From the NCBI RefSeq assembly GCF_017916475.1, contig NZ_JAFMTB010000001.1:744001-808000 (forward strand): a stretch of DNA of 64,000 nt, written 5' to 3'. The stretch comes from Patulibacter sp. SYSU D01012. GTDB lineage: Bacteria > Actinomycetota > Thermoleophilia > Solirubrobacterales > Solirubrobacteraceae. Each line of letters begins with the position of its first letter. Within the stretch, counting starts at the first letter, position 1. Made by a program: the position numbers and the translations under genes. The notes under the pieces are model-generated. The model did no database searches. It saw only the letters and a list, made by a program, of their open reading frames with translations, and was not told where the DNA came from. This document shows, piece by piece, positions 49,911 through 58,293 of the stretch.

Positions 49911-51428
49911 ATGGCCCCTGATGCCGCGAACGCGAACCTCGCCACCCTCCTGACGGCGACCGCCGCCAAGTTCCCGGAGCGGACCGCCATCCGCCTGGAC
50001 GACGTCGCCATCCCGTACGCCGGCCTCGACGCCGCGAGCCAGCGCGTCGCCGGCCTGCTGCGCGACCTGGGCGTGCAGGAGGGCGACCGCGTCGGGATCA
50101 TGCTCCCGAACGTCCCGCACTTCCCGCTCGCCTACTACGGCGCGCTGCGCCTGGGCGCGATCGTCGTGCCGATGAACCCGCTGCTGAGCAAGCGCGAGGT
50201 CGCCTTCTACCTGGAGAACTCGGGCGCCAAGCTGCTGCTCGCGTGGCACGGGTTCGCGGAGTCCGCCGAGGGCGGCGCCGCCGAGGTCGACGGCGCCGAG
50301 GTGCTGCTCATCGAGCCGGAGGACATCGGCAAGCGCGTCATGGCCGCCGAGCCGGTCGAGGAGGTCGCCCAGAAGGCGGGCGACGACACCGCCGTCGTCC
50401 TCTACACCTCGGGCACCACCGGGCACCCGAAGGGCGCCGAGCTGACGCACCACAGCATCGGGTCGAACGTCGAGGCGTGCCTGGGGCTCTACTCCCCCAC
50501 CGAGGAGGACGTCCTGTTCGGCGGCCTCCCGTTCTTCCACGTCTTCGGCCAGACGTGCACGCTGAACGTCGCGGTCGCCGCCGGCGCCGAGGTGACGCTC
50601 CTGCCGCGGTTCGACCCGACGACGGCGCTCGAGATCATCCAGCGCGACAAGGTCACGGTCTTCATGGGCGTGCCGACGATGCACGGCGCGATCCTGCACC
50701 ACCCCGACCGCGAGAAGTTCGACACGAGCTCGATCCGCCTGCTGATCTCGGGTGGGTCGGCGCTGCCGGTCGAGGTGCTGCGCGGCGTCACGGAGGCGTT
50801 CCACGCCCCGATCCTGGAGGGCTACGGCCTGTCGGAGACGTCGCCGGTGGCGTCGTTCAGCCGGGTCGACCTGCCGCAGAAGCCGGGGTCGATCGGCGTC
50901 GCGCTCGACGGCGTGCAGCTGCGCATCGTCGACGACCAGGGCGCCGAGGTGCCGCAGGGCGAGGTCGGCGAGCTGCAGGTCAAGGGCCCGAACGTCATGA
51001 AGGGCTACTGGAAGAACCCCGAGGCGACCGCCGCCGCGATCGACGACGAGGGCTGGTTCTCGACGGGCGACATGGCCCGCAAGGACGAGGACGACTTCTA
51101 CTTCATCGTCGACCGCAAGAAGGACCTGATCATCCGCGGCGGCTACAACGTCTACCCGCGCGAGATCGAGGAGGTCCTGTACGAGCACCCCGCCGTGTCC
51201 GAGGCGGCCGTCATCGGCATCCCGCACGAGGACCTCGGCGAGGAGGTCGCCGCCGCCGTGGCGCTGAAGCCCGGCGCCGACGTGACGGCCGACGAGCTGC
51301 AGGCGTACGTGAAGGAGCAGGTCGCCGCGTACAAGTACCCGCGCAAGGTGTGGATCGTGGACGAGCTGCCCAAGGGGCCGACCGGCAAGATCCTCAAGCG
51401 CAACATCGAGGCGCCGGCGAACGCCTGA
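49911..51428 (+). CDS. Long-chain fatty-acid-CoA ligase (AMP-binding)
   Basis: The 505-residue adenylate-forming enzyme has the P-loop VVLYTSGTTGHPKGAELTH (A3), GYGLSETSPV (A5), GWFSTGDMARKDEDDFYFIVDRKKDLIIRGGYNVYP (A7/A8), and the catalytic Lys in PTGKILKRNI (A10) near the C terminus. It activates a carboxylic acid, probably a medium to long fatty acid, to its CoA thioester. CAGGAT lies 6 nt before ATG 49911. It is monocistronic, with a terminator hairpin downstream. Confidence 0.92.
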   Translation: MAPDAANANLATLLTATAAKFPERTAIRLDDVAIPYAGLDAASQRVAGLLRDLGVQEGDRVGIMLPNVPHFPLAYYGALRLGAIVVPMNPLLSKREVAFYLENSGAKLLLAWHGFAESAEGGAAEVDGAEVLLIEPEDIGKRVMAAEPVEEVAQKAGDDTAVVLYTSGTTGHPKGAELTHHSIGSNVEACLGLYSPTEEDVLFGGLPFFHVFGQTCTLNVAVAAGAEVTLLPRFDPTTALEIIQRDKVTVFMGVPTMHGAILHHPDREKFDTSSIRLLISGGSALPVEVLRGVTEAFHAPILEGYGLSETSPVASFSRVDLPQKPGSIGVALDGVQLRIVDDQGAEVPQGEVGELQVKGPNVMKGYWKNPEATAAAIDDEGWFSTGDMARKDEDDFYFIVDRKKDLIIRGGYNVYPREIEEVLYEHPAVSEAAVIGIPHEDLGEEVAAAVALKPGADVTADELQAYVKEQVAAYKYPRKVWIVDELPKGPTGKILKRNIEAPANA

Positions 51429-51466
51429 GCCGCCCGCGCGGCGCCCGCGCGCCGCACCCGCTCCTC

Positions 51467-51499
51467 GGGGCCCGGTCGCCGGTTCGGCGGCCGGGCCCC
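51467..51499 (+). terminator. Hairpin after the acyl-CoA ligase gene
   Basis: Outer arms GGGGCCCGG and CCGGGCCCC (9 bp, perfect) enclose a second small stem (GCCG/CGGC), 38 nt after the stop. Confidence 0.6.
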
Positions 51500-51593
51500 G
51501 TCGCGTTTCGGAGGACGCGCCCGCGTCGACGGGCCCGGACGCGCCACCCGGCGCGGCGCCGTGGCGCGGTTGCGGGGACCGGGATCGCCGCGC

Positions 51594-51615
51594 TACAGTG
51601 ATTGCACTTGCAACT
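51594..51615 (+). promoter_or_regulatory. Esterase promoter with TTGCAACT operator-like site
   Basis: TACAGT (51594-51599) is the -10. Directly after it come TTGCAC and TTGCAACT (51602-51615), covering the expected start of transcription. The same octamer, reversed, is in the promoter of the TetR gene at 58.26 kb, suggesting a shared repressor. Confidence 0.5.
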
Positions 51616-51617
51616 AG

Positions 51618-52319
51618 ATGCCGGCGGGGCTGCCGCCGGCGGAGGCGATCACCGTGCCCACGACCGACATCCCCGAGCTCGTCTTCCGCGAGCGCCCCGC
51701 GGCGGGCCAGGCCGACGGCCTGCTCGTCCTGCACCACGGCCGCGGGTCCGACGAGAACGACCTCATCGGCCTGGCCGACGTGCTCGACCCCGAGCGGCGG
51801 CTGCACGTCGTCACGCCGGGCGCGCCGCTGCAGGTGCCGGGCTGGCCCGGCAAGCACTGGTACGTCGTTCCCCGGGTCGGCTACCCGGACCCCGACACGT
51901 TCCGCACGTCGTTCCTGGCGCTGTCCGCGTTCCACGACGCGCTGTGGGAGCGCACCGGCATCGCGCCGTCGCGGACGGTCCTGGGCGGCTTCTCGATGGG
52001 CTCCGTGATGAGCCACGCGCTCGGCCTCGGCCCCGGCCGCCCGGTCGTCGCGGGCGTCCTGGGGCTGTCCGGCTTCGTGCCGACGGTCGAGGGCTGGACG
52101 CCGGACCTGGCGCCGCGGACGGCCACGCGGGTGCTGAACGCGCACGGCCGCCGCGACCCGGTCATCGGGTACGAGTTCGCCGAGCGGGCGCGGGCGCTCG
52201 TGCGCGAGGGCGGCCTGGACCTGACGGCGCTCGACTTCGACGGCGGCCACCAGATCGCGCCGCAGCACGTGCCGGCGCTCGCCGGCTGGGTGGCCGAGAC
52301 GCTGCCGCCGCGGGCCTGA
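51618..52319 (+). CDS. Alpha/beta-hydrolase, phospholipase/carboxylesterase family
   Basis: A 233-residue soluble hydrolase has LVLHHGRGSDENDLIGLADVL (oxyanion region), the nucleophile elbow LGGFSMGS (GxSxG), AHGRRDPVIGYE with the catalytic Asp and DGGHQIAP with the His. This order fits the PF02230 carboxylesterase/lysophospholipase family. It lies alone behind a promoter with an operator-like octamer shared with the mmpL/tetR region, so it may help handle the same lipophilic inducer. Confidence 0.87.
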   Translation: MPAGLPPAEAITVPTTDIPELVFRERPAAGQADGLLVLHHGRGSDENDLIGLADVLDPERRLHVVTPGAPLQVPGWPGKHWYVVPRVGYPDPDTFRTSFLALSAFHDALWERTGIAPSRTVLGGFSMGSVMSHALGLGPGRPVVAGVLGLSGFVPTVEGWTPDLAPRTATRVLNAHGRRDPVIGYEFAERARALVREGGLDLTALDFDGGHQIAPQHVPALAGWVAETLPPRA

Positions 52320-52341
52320 ACGCCCGCGGCGGCAGCGGTCC

Positions 52342-52379
52342 GGCGCAGGGGTGGCCGGCGGGCCGGCCACCCCTGCGCC
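52342..52379. terminator. Very long bidirectional hairpin
   Basis: Perfect 18-bp arms GGCGCAGGGGTGGCCGGC and GCCGGCCACCCCTGCGCC with a GG centre lie between the convergent esterase and collagen-like genes, adjacent to the second stop. Confidence 0.8.
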
Positions 52380-53867
52380 TCAGCGCGCGACGACCACCGT
52401 GTTGAACGTGCCGACCTTGCGGCTGCCGGCGGTGAACACGACGCGCACGCGGTAGCGGCGGCCGGCCTTCAGGCCGGCGGGCAGCCGGACGCTGCCGTTC
52501 GCGCCGACGCGTCGCGTCGCGCGCTTGACGACCTTGCCGCCGCGGCGGATCTGCACCCGTGCGAGGCTTGCCGCCTTCGGCGCGGCGACGCGCAGGTAGC
52601 AGGCGGCGCGCGGCGCGCTCGCGCCCTTGACGGTGCAGAGGTAGACGTCGTTGTCGCCCTTCTCGCCCTTGGCGCCGGCGTCGCCCTTCTCGCCGCGCGC
52701 GCCGTCCTTGCCGGCGACCCCGTCCTTGCCGGCCGCGCCGGCGTCGCCCGGGGCGCCGGGCGTGCCGTTGGCCCCGTCCCTGCCGGCAGCGCCGTCGTGG
52801 CCGTTGGCCCCGTCCTTGCCCGGCGCGCCGTCGTGACCGTTGGTGCCGTTGGCCCCGTCCTTGCCCGGCGCGCCGTCGTGACCGTTCGCGCCGTCGTGGC
52901 CGGGGGCCCCGTCCTTGCCGTCCGTCCCGTTGGTGCCGTCCGTCCCGTTGGTGCCGTCCTTGCCGTCGCTGCCGTTCGTCCCCGGGTCGCCCTTGGGGCC
53001 GCTCGGCAGGGCGCCGGCCTCGCCGGACAGATCGACGAACGACGAGGGGCCGTGGTCCGTGTCCAGGCGCACCCGCGCCTGACGGTGCGCCGGCAACGGC
53101 CCGTCGACCGGGGCGAAGCGCACGCCGAACGTGCACTCCTCGCCGGGTGCGAGCTTGGTGTCGGCGCAGTCGTCGCCGACGACGACGAAGTCGTCGCGGT
53201 CGCCCGCCTTGTCGAACCGGATCCGGTGGACGAGGACGTCCTGCTCGCTCTGGTTCTGGAACGTGAAGTGCTGCGGCGCGCTGAGGGTGGCGGCGGCCTG
53301 GGTGCCGAAGAAGCCGAACGGGTTGTCGAAGCGGCCGAAGCCGAAGGTCGCCTGCCAGGCCAGGTCGGAGCTGCTGCCGACCGGTCCACCGCCGTTGTCG
53401 GTGAACAGGGATCCGCCGGCGTAGAAGTCGTCCCCGGTCGACGGCGTCGTGCCGATGTCGCGGGCGCTCGCCGACGTCACCTCGAACGCGTAGCGCTTCG
53501 TCGGGTCCAGCTTCAGGTCGCCGGCGTAGGCGACCGCCCAGCCGTTCGTGTCGACCATGACGTTGGGCTCGGCCCACACGTCGGGACCCGTGCGGACCGC
53601 GTTGGCGTCGGCCGGGAAGATCGCGACCCGCACGTAGCCGCCGGGGGTCAGGCCCCCGATGGTGAAGTCCCGCATCACCGGGTTGCCGGGGGGCGTGACG
53701 AAGGTCTGCAGGGCCCGGTTGCCCGGGCCGATCGCGACGGTCGGGCCGCCGGTCATGTACCGCCCTGCGCCCGCCTCGACGTCGGCGGACGCGGCAGCCG
53801 GCAGGCCGAGGGCGAGGACGGACAGGGCGACGGCGCCGAGCGCGGCGCGGGTGGTGCGGTTGGGCAT
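52380..53867 (-). CDS. Secreted collagen-like repeat protein
   Basis: The 495-residue protein has a signal peptide (ALGAVALSVLALGLPAAASA). A beta-rich N-terminal domain (~30-290) includes a stretch like DUF11/choice-of-anchor modules (FTFQNQSEQDVLVHRIRF, PGEECTFGVRFAPVDG). About 35 Gly-x-y triplets follow (~300-405: GPKGDPGTNGSDGKDG..., then GEKGDAGAKGEKGD), then a ~90-residue C-terminal beta domain with two Cys and an Arg/Lys-rich end. Bacterial collagen-like repeats form triple helices and often act as surface fibres. GGAG lies 6 nt before the ATG. Probably extracellular; no wall anchor is seen. Confidence 0.88.
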   Translation of the reverse strand: MPNRTTRAALGAVALSVLALGLPAAASADVEAGAGRYMTGGPTVAIGPGNRALQTFVTPPGNPVMRDFTIGGLTPGGYVRVAIFPADANAVRTGPDVWAEPNVMVDTNGWAVAYAGDLKLDPTKRYAFEVTSASARDIGTTPSTGDDFYAGGSLFTDNGGGPVGSSSDLAWQATFGFGRFDNPFGFFGTQAAATLSAPQHFTFQNQSEQDVLVHRIRFDKAGDRDDFVVVGDDCADTKLAPGEECTFGVRFAPVDGPLPAHRQARVRLDTDHGPSSFVDLSGEAGALPSGPKGDPGTNGSDGKDGTNGTDGTNGTDGKDGAPGHDGANGHDGAPGKDGANGTNGHDGAPGKDGANGHDGAAGRDGANGTPGAPGDAGAAGKDGVAGKDGARGEKGDAGAKGEKGDNDVYLCTVKGASAPRAACYLRVAAPKAASLARVQIRRGGKVVKRATRRVGANGSVRLPAGLKAGRRYRVRVVFTAGSRKVGTFNTVVVAR

Positions 53868-53950
53868 GGAGCTCCGAATGCGTAGGAGGAGACGACGTCC
53901 GGACTGGTCGGCCGGCGGGCCGCCGCGTTGAGGATCCAGGCGTCGTGCTG

Positions 53951-53964
53951 GCCGGACGTCCGGC
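53951..53964. promoter_or_regulatory. 14-bp perfect palindrome between VOC and collagen-like genes
   Basis: GCCGGACGTCCGGC is self-complementary and lies 84 bp upstream of the collagen-like ATG and 83 bp after the VOC stop, with CCGCGG-agg-CCGCGG close by. It could be an operator or part of a terminator. Confidence 0.3.
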
Positions 53965-54046
53965 GCGGGGGCCGCGGAGGCCGCGGAACGCCGCCAGCGA
54001 GGGATGCCGGCACGTTCGCGACCGTGCGCCGGTGGGCGGCGTCCGC

Positions 54047-54505
54047 TCAGATGCCGAACTCGGCGCGCAGCGCGGCCGGGTCGGGCGCCGCGCCGGTCGG
54101 GGCGGGCTGCGTGACGCGCAGGTGGTTGCCGAACGGATCGCGGACGCCGCAGTCGATGCCGTAGAAGTGCTCCGTCGGCTCCTGCGTGAACTCGACGCCG
54201 GCGGCCTTCCACGCCTCGTACGTCGCCCGGCAGTCGTCGACGGTGAGGATGAAGCCCAGCCCGAGCGCGCCCTTCGCCACCAGGGCTCGCACCCCGGCCG
54301 CCGTCTGCGCGTCGTGCGCGGGCGGCCCCGGCACCTCGAGCAGCACCTCGCGCCCCTCCTGGCCGGGCACCCGGACGGTCAGCCAGCGCATGACGCCCAG
54401 GTCGACGTCGGCGGCCACCTCCATCCCGAGCTTGCCGACGTAGAAGGCGAGCGCCTCGTCCTGGTCGGTGACGTAGACGGCGGAGTGGGTGATCCCGGTG
54501 AGCAT
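54047..54505 (-). CDS. VOC/glyoxalase-family protein
   Basis: A 152-residue protein has two beta-alpha-beta-beta-beta modules: ITHSAVYVTDQDEALAFYVGKLGMEVAADV, then LGLGFILTVDDCRATYEAWKAAGVEF and a closing GVRDPFGNHLRVTQ. His near residue 7 and the Glu/Asp residues at module ends could bind a metal. The family covers glyoxalases, dioxygenases and antibiotic-binding proteins. The ATG follows TAGCTT by 6 nt, and that -10 shares its TAG with the stop codon of the AraC gene, so it has a separate leaderless promoter inside the operon. Confidence 0.85.
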   Translation of the reverse strand: MLTGITHSAVYVTDQDEALAFYVGKLGMEVAADVDLGVMRWLTVRVPGQEGREVLLEVPGPPAHDAQTAAGVRALVAKGALGLGFILTVDDCRATYEAWKAAGVEFTQEPTEHFYGIDCGVRDPFGNHLRVTQPAPTGAAPDPAALRAEFGI

Positions 54506-54514
54506 GCGGCGAAG

Positions 54515-54961
54515 CTATCCCGAATTCGGAGCCGCGACTTCTCCAGAACTGCTCGGTCGCTCCCAGCGCATCGCGAAGCAGGAGGGCACGGCCTGGAGGT
54601 GGCCGTGCTGCCGGGCGCGGTACGCGGACGGCGACTCGCCGACGATCGCGCGGAAGGTGCGGCTGAACGTTCCCAGGCTCGTGAAGCCGACGTCCAGGCA
54701 GACGTCGGACACGCGGCGCTCGGGATCGCGCAGCAGTGCCATCGCCCGCTCGATGCGTCGCCGCTGCAGGTAGCGGTGGGGCGTCTCGCCGAACGTGGCC
54801 CGGAAGGTGCGGATGAAGTGCGCCTCGGAGACGTGCGCGATCGCCGCCAGGGCCGCGACGTCGAGCGGCTCGGCGAAGCGCCGGTCCATCGCGTCGCGCG
54901 CCCGGAGCAGGCGCCGGTTCTGCTCCTCGCGGGCCGTGCTCACGCGGGGATCGAACCACAC
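54515..54961 (-). CDS. AraC-family transcriptional regulator (HTH domain only)
   Basis: The 148-residue protein is almost only the AraC DNA-binding domain: two helix-turn-helix units (LDVAALAAIAHVSEAHFIRTFRATFGETPHRYLQ and VSDVCLDVGFTSLGTFSRTFRAIVGESPSAYR), with no sensor domain. The C-terminal ~25 residues are variable. The start is uncertain (GTG 54961 or GTG 54940). The VOC gene follows after 9 nt, so the pair probably senses and handles the same compound. Confidence 0.86.
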   Translation of the reverse strand: MWFDPRVSTAREEQNRRLLRARDAMDRRFAEPLDVAALAAIAHVSEAHFIRTFRATFGETPHRYLQRRRIERAMALLRDPERRVSDVCLDVGFTSLGTFSRTFRAIVGESPSAYRARQHGHLQAVPSCFAMRWERPSSSGEVAAPNSG

Positions 54962-55009
54962 GATCGCCGCGCGGGCCAGCGGATACCGCGGCAGTGGAAT
55001 TGCGATGCG

Positions 55010-55819
55010 TCAGGCGCGGTCGGCGAAGCGCTCGGCCGGGACGACCTCGGCCGGGTGGGCGCCGCCGGCCAGGCGGCGGGCGAGCGCGTCGCGGGGCAGC
55101 GGCGCGTCCGACGCGAGCAGCAGGACGTTGCCGGCGTGGCGGCCGCGGACGACGTCGCGGCCGCCGAACGCGAGGGCGTGCCCGAAGGTGCGCAGCAGGA
55201 TCGCCGCCTGCTCGGCCGCGAACGGCCACGGCGGCTGGTCGACGACGTTGAGCAGGTAGCGGCCCCCGGGGCGCAGCACGCGGCGGACGTGGGCCGCGAA
55301 CGCCACCGTCGCCATCGGGGCCGGCGTCTCGGTGCCGACGAACGCGTCACCGAGGACGAGGTCGTACGCGTCGTCGGGGGAGGCCTCCGTCTCGGCGCCG
55401 GCGTCGCCCTGCAGCACCCGCAGGCGCGGGCCGCGGCGCAGCCGCAGGTGCCGCTCGGCCAGGCGGATCACGGCGCCGGAGCGCTCCACCACCGTCTGCG
55501 TCACCGCCGGCCGGGTGCTGGCGAGGTAGCGCGGCAGGCTGAACGCGCCGCCGCCCAGGTGCAGCACGTCGGCGGCCGCGCCGCGCGGCAGCAGCACCTC
55601 GAGGGCGGCGCCGATCCGGGCGACGTAGTCCAGCTCCAGGTGCGCCGGGTCGTCCAGGTCGACGTACCCGTGGGCGAGCCCGTCGATCAGCAGCAGGCGG
55701 CCGCCGGGGCGGGCCCGGTCGGGAACGAGCTCGAGCACGCCCACGCCCGACTCCACGCGGACCGTCTCGGCGGGCGGGCCGCCGCGGGCCCCGCGGCGGG
55801 AGGAGCGGCGTCCGGCCAT
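55010..55819 (-). CDS. Spermidine synthase-like methyltransferase-fold protein
   Basis: This 269-residue protein has LLLIDGLAHGYVDLDDPAHLELDYVARIGAAL (the N-terminal strand and putrescine-loop region of spermidine synthases), VLHLGGGAFSLPRYLA (motif I), TVVERSGAVIRLAERHL and DLVLGDAF. Actinobacterial relatives (fused or single domain) are often annotated fused MFS/spermidine synthase or methyltransferase, and the true reaction is unclear. ATG 55819 is 7 nt after TACCGT; starting at the GTG nine nt upstream would place the codon inside that -10. It is transcribed alone. Confidence 0.8.
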   Translation of the reverse strand: MAGRRSSRRGARGGPPAETVRVESGVGVLELVPDRARPGGRLLLIDGLAHGYVDLDDPAHLELDYVARIGAALEVLLPRGAAADVLHLGGGAFSLPRYLASTRPAVTQTVVERSGAVIRLAERHLRLRRGPRLRVLQGDAGAETEASPDDAYDLVLGDAFVGTETPAPMATVAFAAHVRRVLRPGGRYLLNVVDQPPWPFAAEQAAILLRTFGHALAFGGRDVVRGRHAGNVLLLASDAPLPRDALARRLAGGAHPAEVVPAERFADRA

Positions 55820-55875
55820 CGCGACCACGGTAGGGGACGGGCCCGCGGGCGCGCCGTGCCGTGGCCCGCAACGGC

Positions 55876-55900
55876 CGAGACCCGGCGGCGCCGGGTCTCG
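55876..55900 (-). terminator. Hairpin after the MMPL transporter gene
   Basis: Perfect 11-bp arms CGAGACCCGGC and GCCGGGTCTCG with a 3-nt loop lie 28 nt beyond the mmpL-like stop. Confidence 0.7.
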
Positions 55901-55928
55901 GGGTGCTGCGGGGCGGGCGTGCCGCGGG

Positions 55929-58151
55929 TCAGTCGGCCGGCGCCGCGTGCCCGTGCTGGGCGGGCACCTCGACGCCCGGCAGCGGCTCGCCGCGCGGGTC
56001 CCGGTTCTGCACCAGGTGCCCCTCGAGCGAGACGTTGGGCAGGATGCGGTCGAGCCACTTCGGCAGCCACCACGCCTTGTCGCCGAGGAGGGTGACGACC
56101 GCCGGGGCGATGATCAGGCGCACGACGAGCACGTCGATCAGGATCGCCAGGCCCAGGCCCAGCCCGATCATCTTCGCCGTGACGTCCGGCTGGGTGACGA
56201 AGGCCAGGAACACCGAGGCCATGATCAGGCCGGCGAAGAGGATGACCTTGCCGATCCGGGACACGCCCGTGATCACGCTCTGGCGCGGCCGCTCGCCCTC
56301 GTTGTACGCCTCGTGCACCCGGGAGAGCAGGAAGACGTTGTAGTCCATGCTCAGGCCGAAGAGGATCGCGAAGATCATCACCGGGATGAACGACACGATC
56401 GGCACGCCGCTGTCGACGCCGAGCAGGCTCGCCCCCACGTCCTTCTGGAAGACCGCGACCACCACGCCGTAGGCGGCGCCGACGGACAGCAGGTTGAAGA
56501 CGGCCGAGACGAGCGGGATCCACAGCGAGCGGAACGCGGCCATCAGCAGCAGCACCGACAGGCCGATCACGAGCGCGATGAACACCGGCAGGCGCGAGGC
56601 GACCTTGTCGGAGAAGTCCTCGAACCCCGCCGTGTTGCCGCCGACGTAGACCTTGCCCTCGAGCGGTGTGCCCTTCGTGGCCTGCGGGATCGCGTCGTCG
56701 CGCAGCGTCGCCAGGGTGTCGCTGGTCTTCGCGTCCTGCGGCGCAGACGTCGGCGTCCCGAAGATGATCGCCGCCTTGCCGTCCGGGGTGGGGGTGGCGG
56801 GGCTGACGCTCTGCTTGACCATGCCGGGGGCGTTCGCCACGGCGGCCTGCAGCTTCGCAAGCTGCTGCTGGGTCGGCTTCTGCGCCCCGCCGGTGTCGAT
56901 GGCCAGCAGGAACGGGCCGTTGTAGCCGGGGCCGAAGGCCTTCGCCAGCTGGTCGTACGCCACGCGCTGGGTCTTCGACGTCGGCTGGTTGCCGTCGTCG
57001 GGCTGGCCCAGGCGCATCTGGGTGACCGGCGCGGCGAAGACGAGCAGGATCACGACGCCGGCCAGGATCGACAGCCACGGGCGCGCGGTGATCCGCTCTG
57101 CCCACGTCCGGAAGCCCGGGGAGGCCGCGACGTGCGCCGCCTTCTTCGGGGTCAGCCAGCGCTTGAGCGCGCCGATCATGATCGGCAGGACGGTCAGCGC
57201 GGAGACCACGACCGCGGCCACGCCGATCGCAGCGCCGATGCCCATCTTGCCGATCATCGGGATGCCGATGACCAGCAGGCCCGCGATGGCGACCATGACG
57301 ATCAGGCCGGCCGCGACGACCGACGAACCCGACGTCGCGGCGGCCTTCGCGGCGGCGTCGCGCACGCTGTCGCCGGCGGCGACCTGTTCGCGGTAGCGCC
57401 CGATGATCAGCAGCGCGTAGTCGATGCCGGCGCCGAGGCCGAGCATGACGGCGATGATCGACGCGAACTCGGGCAGCCCGAGCGGCTTGGCGAGCGCCGT
57501 GAGCAGCAGCTGCCCGACCATGACGCCGAGCAGCGCGCCGAAGATCGTGGCGGCCATCGCGGCGCCGGAGCGGAAGAGCAGCGTCAGCAGCACGATCGCG
57601 ATCGCGATGCCGACGAGCTCGCCGACCGGGGCGTCCTGCTCGGCGGCGATGTCCACCACGACGCCGCGCATGGCGACGTCGACCGTGCCGCCCTTCTCGG
57701 CGGTGCGCGCGGCGTCCTCGAGCTTCTTGCCGTCCTCGGTCTCGAGGTCCTGCGGCTCGGTGGTGTAGCGAACGTCGACGGCGGCGATCGTGCCGTCCGG
57801 CGACACGGTGCCGCCCTTGGCGAACGGGTCGCTGACCGTGCCCCGGCCGACGAGCGGCTTGATCTTCGCCAGCGCGGACGTGACGGCCTGGCGGTTCTGC
57901 GGGTCCGTGATCTTCCCGTCCTTCGCGGTGAAGACCACGGTCGCCTCGGACCCGGCCAGGGCGGGGCTGTGGGCGCTCAGCAGATCGAGCGCCTTCTGCG
58001 TCTCGGTGCCGGGGGCGGAGAAGTCGTCGGGGGCGGGGGAGCTGGTGCCGGCGACGATGCCGAGCACGACGATGATCGCGAGCGCGGCCGCCAGGCTGCG
58101 CTTCCAGTGGTGGGAGAGCGTGCGGGCGAGCCGCGCGAGCAGAGATGACAT
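55929..58151 (-). CDS. MMPL-family RND transporter
   Basis: This 740-residue membrane protein has 12 helices in two halves. Helix 1 is followed by a large outer loop (~40-180), then GLGAGIDYALLIIGRYRE (the proton-relay Asp/Tyr pair of MmpL helix 4), and the second half mirrors it with FGLSMDYNVFLLSRVHEAY. These are the signature GxxxDY motifs of MmpL proteins, which export lipids or drugs with proton motive force. The second outer loop (~390-530) is soluble. ATG 58151 (MSSLLARLARTLSHHWKR) is preferred; TACCGT about 50 nt upstream may be its -10. A divergent TetR gene lies next to it. Confidence 0.92.
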   Translation of the reverse strand: MSSLLARLARTLSHHWKRSLAAALAIIVVLGIVAGTSSPAPDDFSAPGTETQKALDLLSAHSPALAGSEATVVFTAKDGKITDPQNRQAVTSALAKIKPLVGRGTVSDPFAKGGTVSPDGTIAAVDVRYTTEPQDLETEDGKKLEDAARTAEKGGTVDVAMRGVVVDIAAEQDAPVGELVGIAIAIVLLTLLFRSGAAMAATIFGALLGVMVGQLLLTALAKPLGLPEFASIIAVMLGLGAGIDYALLIIGRYREQVAAGDSVRDAAAKAAATSGSSVVAAGLIVMVAIAGLLVIGIPMIGKMGIGAAIGVAAVVVSALTVLPIMIGALKRWLTPKKAAHVAASPGFRTWAERITARPWLSILAGVVILLVFAAPVTQMRLGQPDDGNQPTSKTQRVAYDQLAKAFGPGYNGPFLLAIDTGGAQKPTQQQLAKLQAAVANAPGMVKQSVSPATPTPDGKAAIIFGTPTSAPQDAKTSDTLATLRDDAIPQATKGTPLEGKVYVGGNTAGFEDFSDKVASRLPVFIALVIGLSVLLLMAAFRSLWIPLVSAVFNLLSVGAAYGVVVAVFQKDVGASLLGVDSGVPIVSFIPVMIFAILFGLSMDYNVFLLSRVHEAYNEGERPRQSVITGVSRIGKVILFAGLIMASVFLAFVTQPDVTAKMIGLGLGLAILIDVLVVRLIIAPAVVTLLGDKAWWLPKWLDRILPNVSLEGHLVQNRDPRGEPLPGVEVPAQHGHAAPAD

Positions 58152-58202
58152 GGGAGGTTCCGGGCCGGTGGGAGGACGGCGCGCCGGGGGCGACGCCCGG
58201 CG

Positions 58203-58287
58203 GACGGTAGCACAGCAGCTGCAAAATCGCAGGTCATGCAACTTTGCCCGTGGTGCGGAGTTGCAATGCCGGCAGAGTCGCTAGGCT
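58203..58287. promoter_or_regulatory. Divergent mmpL/tetR promoter region with TGCAACT/AGTTGCA sites
   Basis: TAGGCT (58282-58287) is 6 nt before the tetR ATG, and TACCGT (minus strand, 58203-58208) probably serves mmpL. TGCAACT (58237-58243) and AGTTGCAA (58259-58266) are inverted about one and a half helical turns apart, the second lying over the tetR -35 region. GCTGCAAA at 58218 is a weaker copy. Confidence 0.6.
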
Positions 58288-58293
58288 TGCGTC

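Noticed and set aside
52651-52990. Repeated minus-strand segment resembling a short repeat array
   Set aside because: The repeats are Gly-x-y codons of the collagen-like gene, in frame and without fixed unit plus unique spacers, so not CRISPR.
54930-54965. GGTTCGATCCCC resembling a tRNA T-loop
   Set aside because: No matching T-stem, anticodon arm or acceptor stem; it is the 5' end of the AraC gene.
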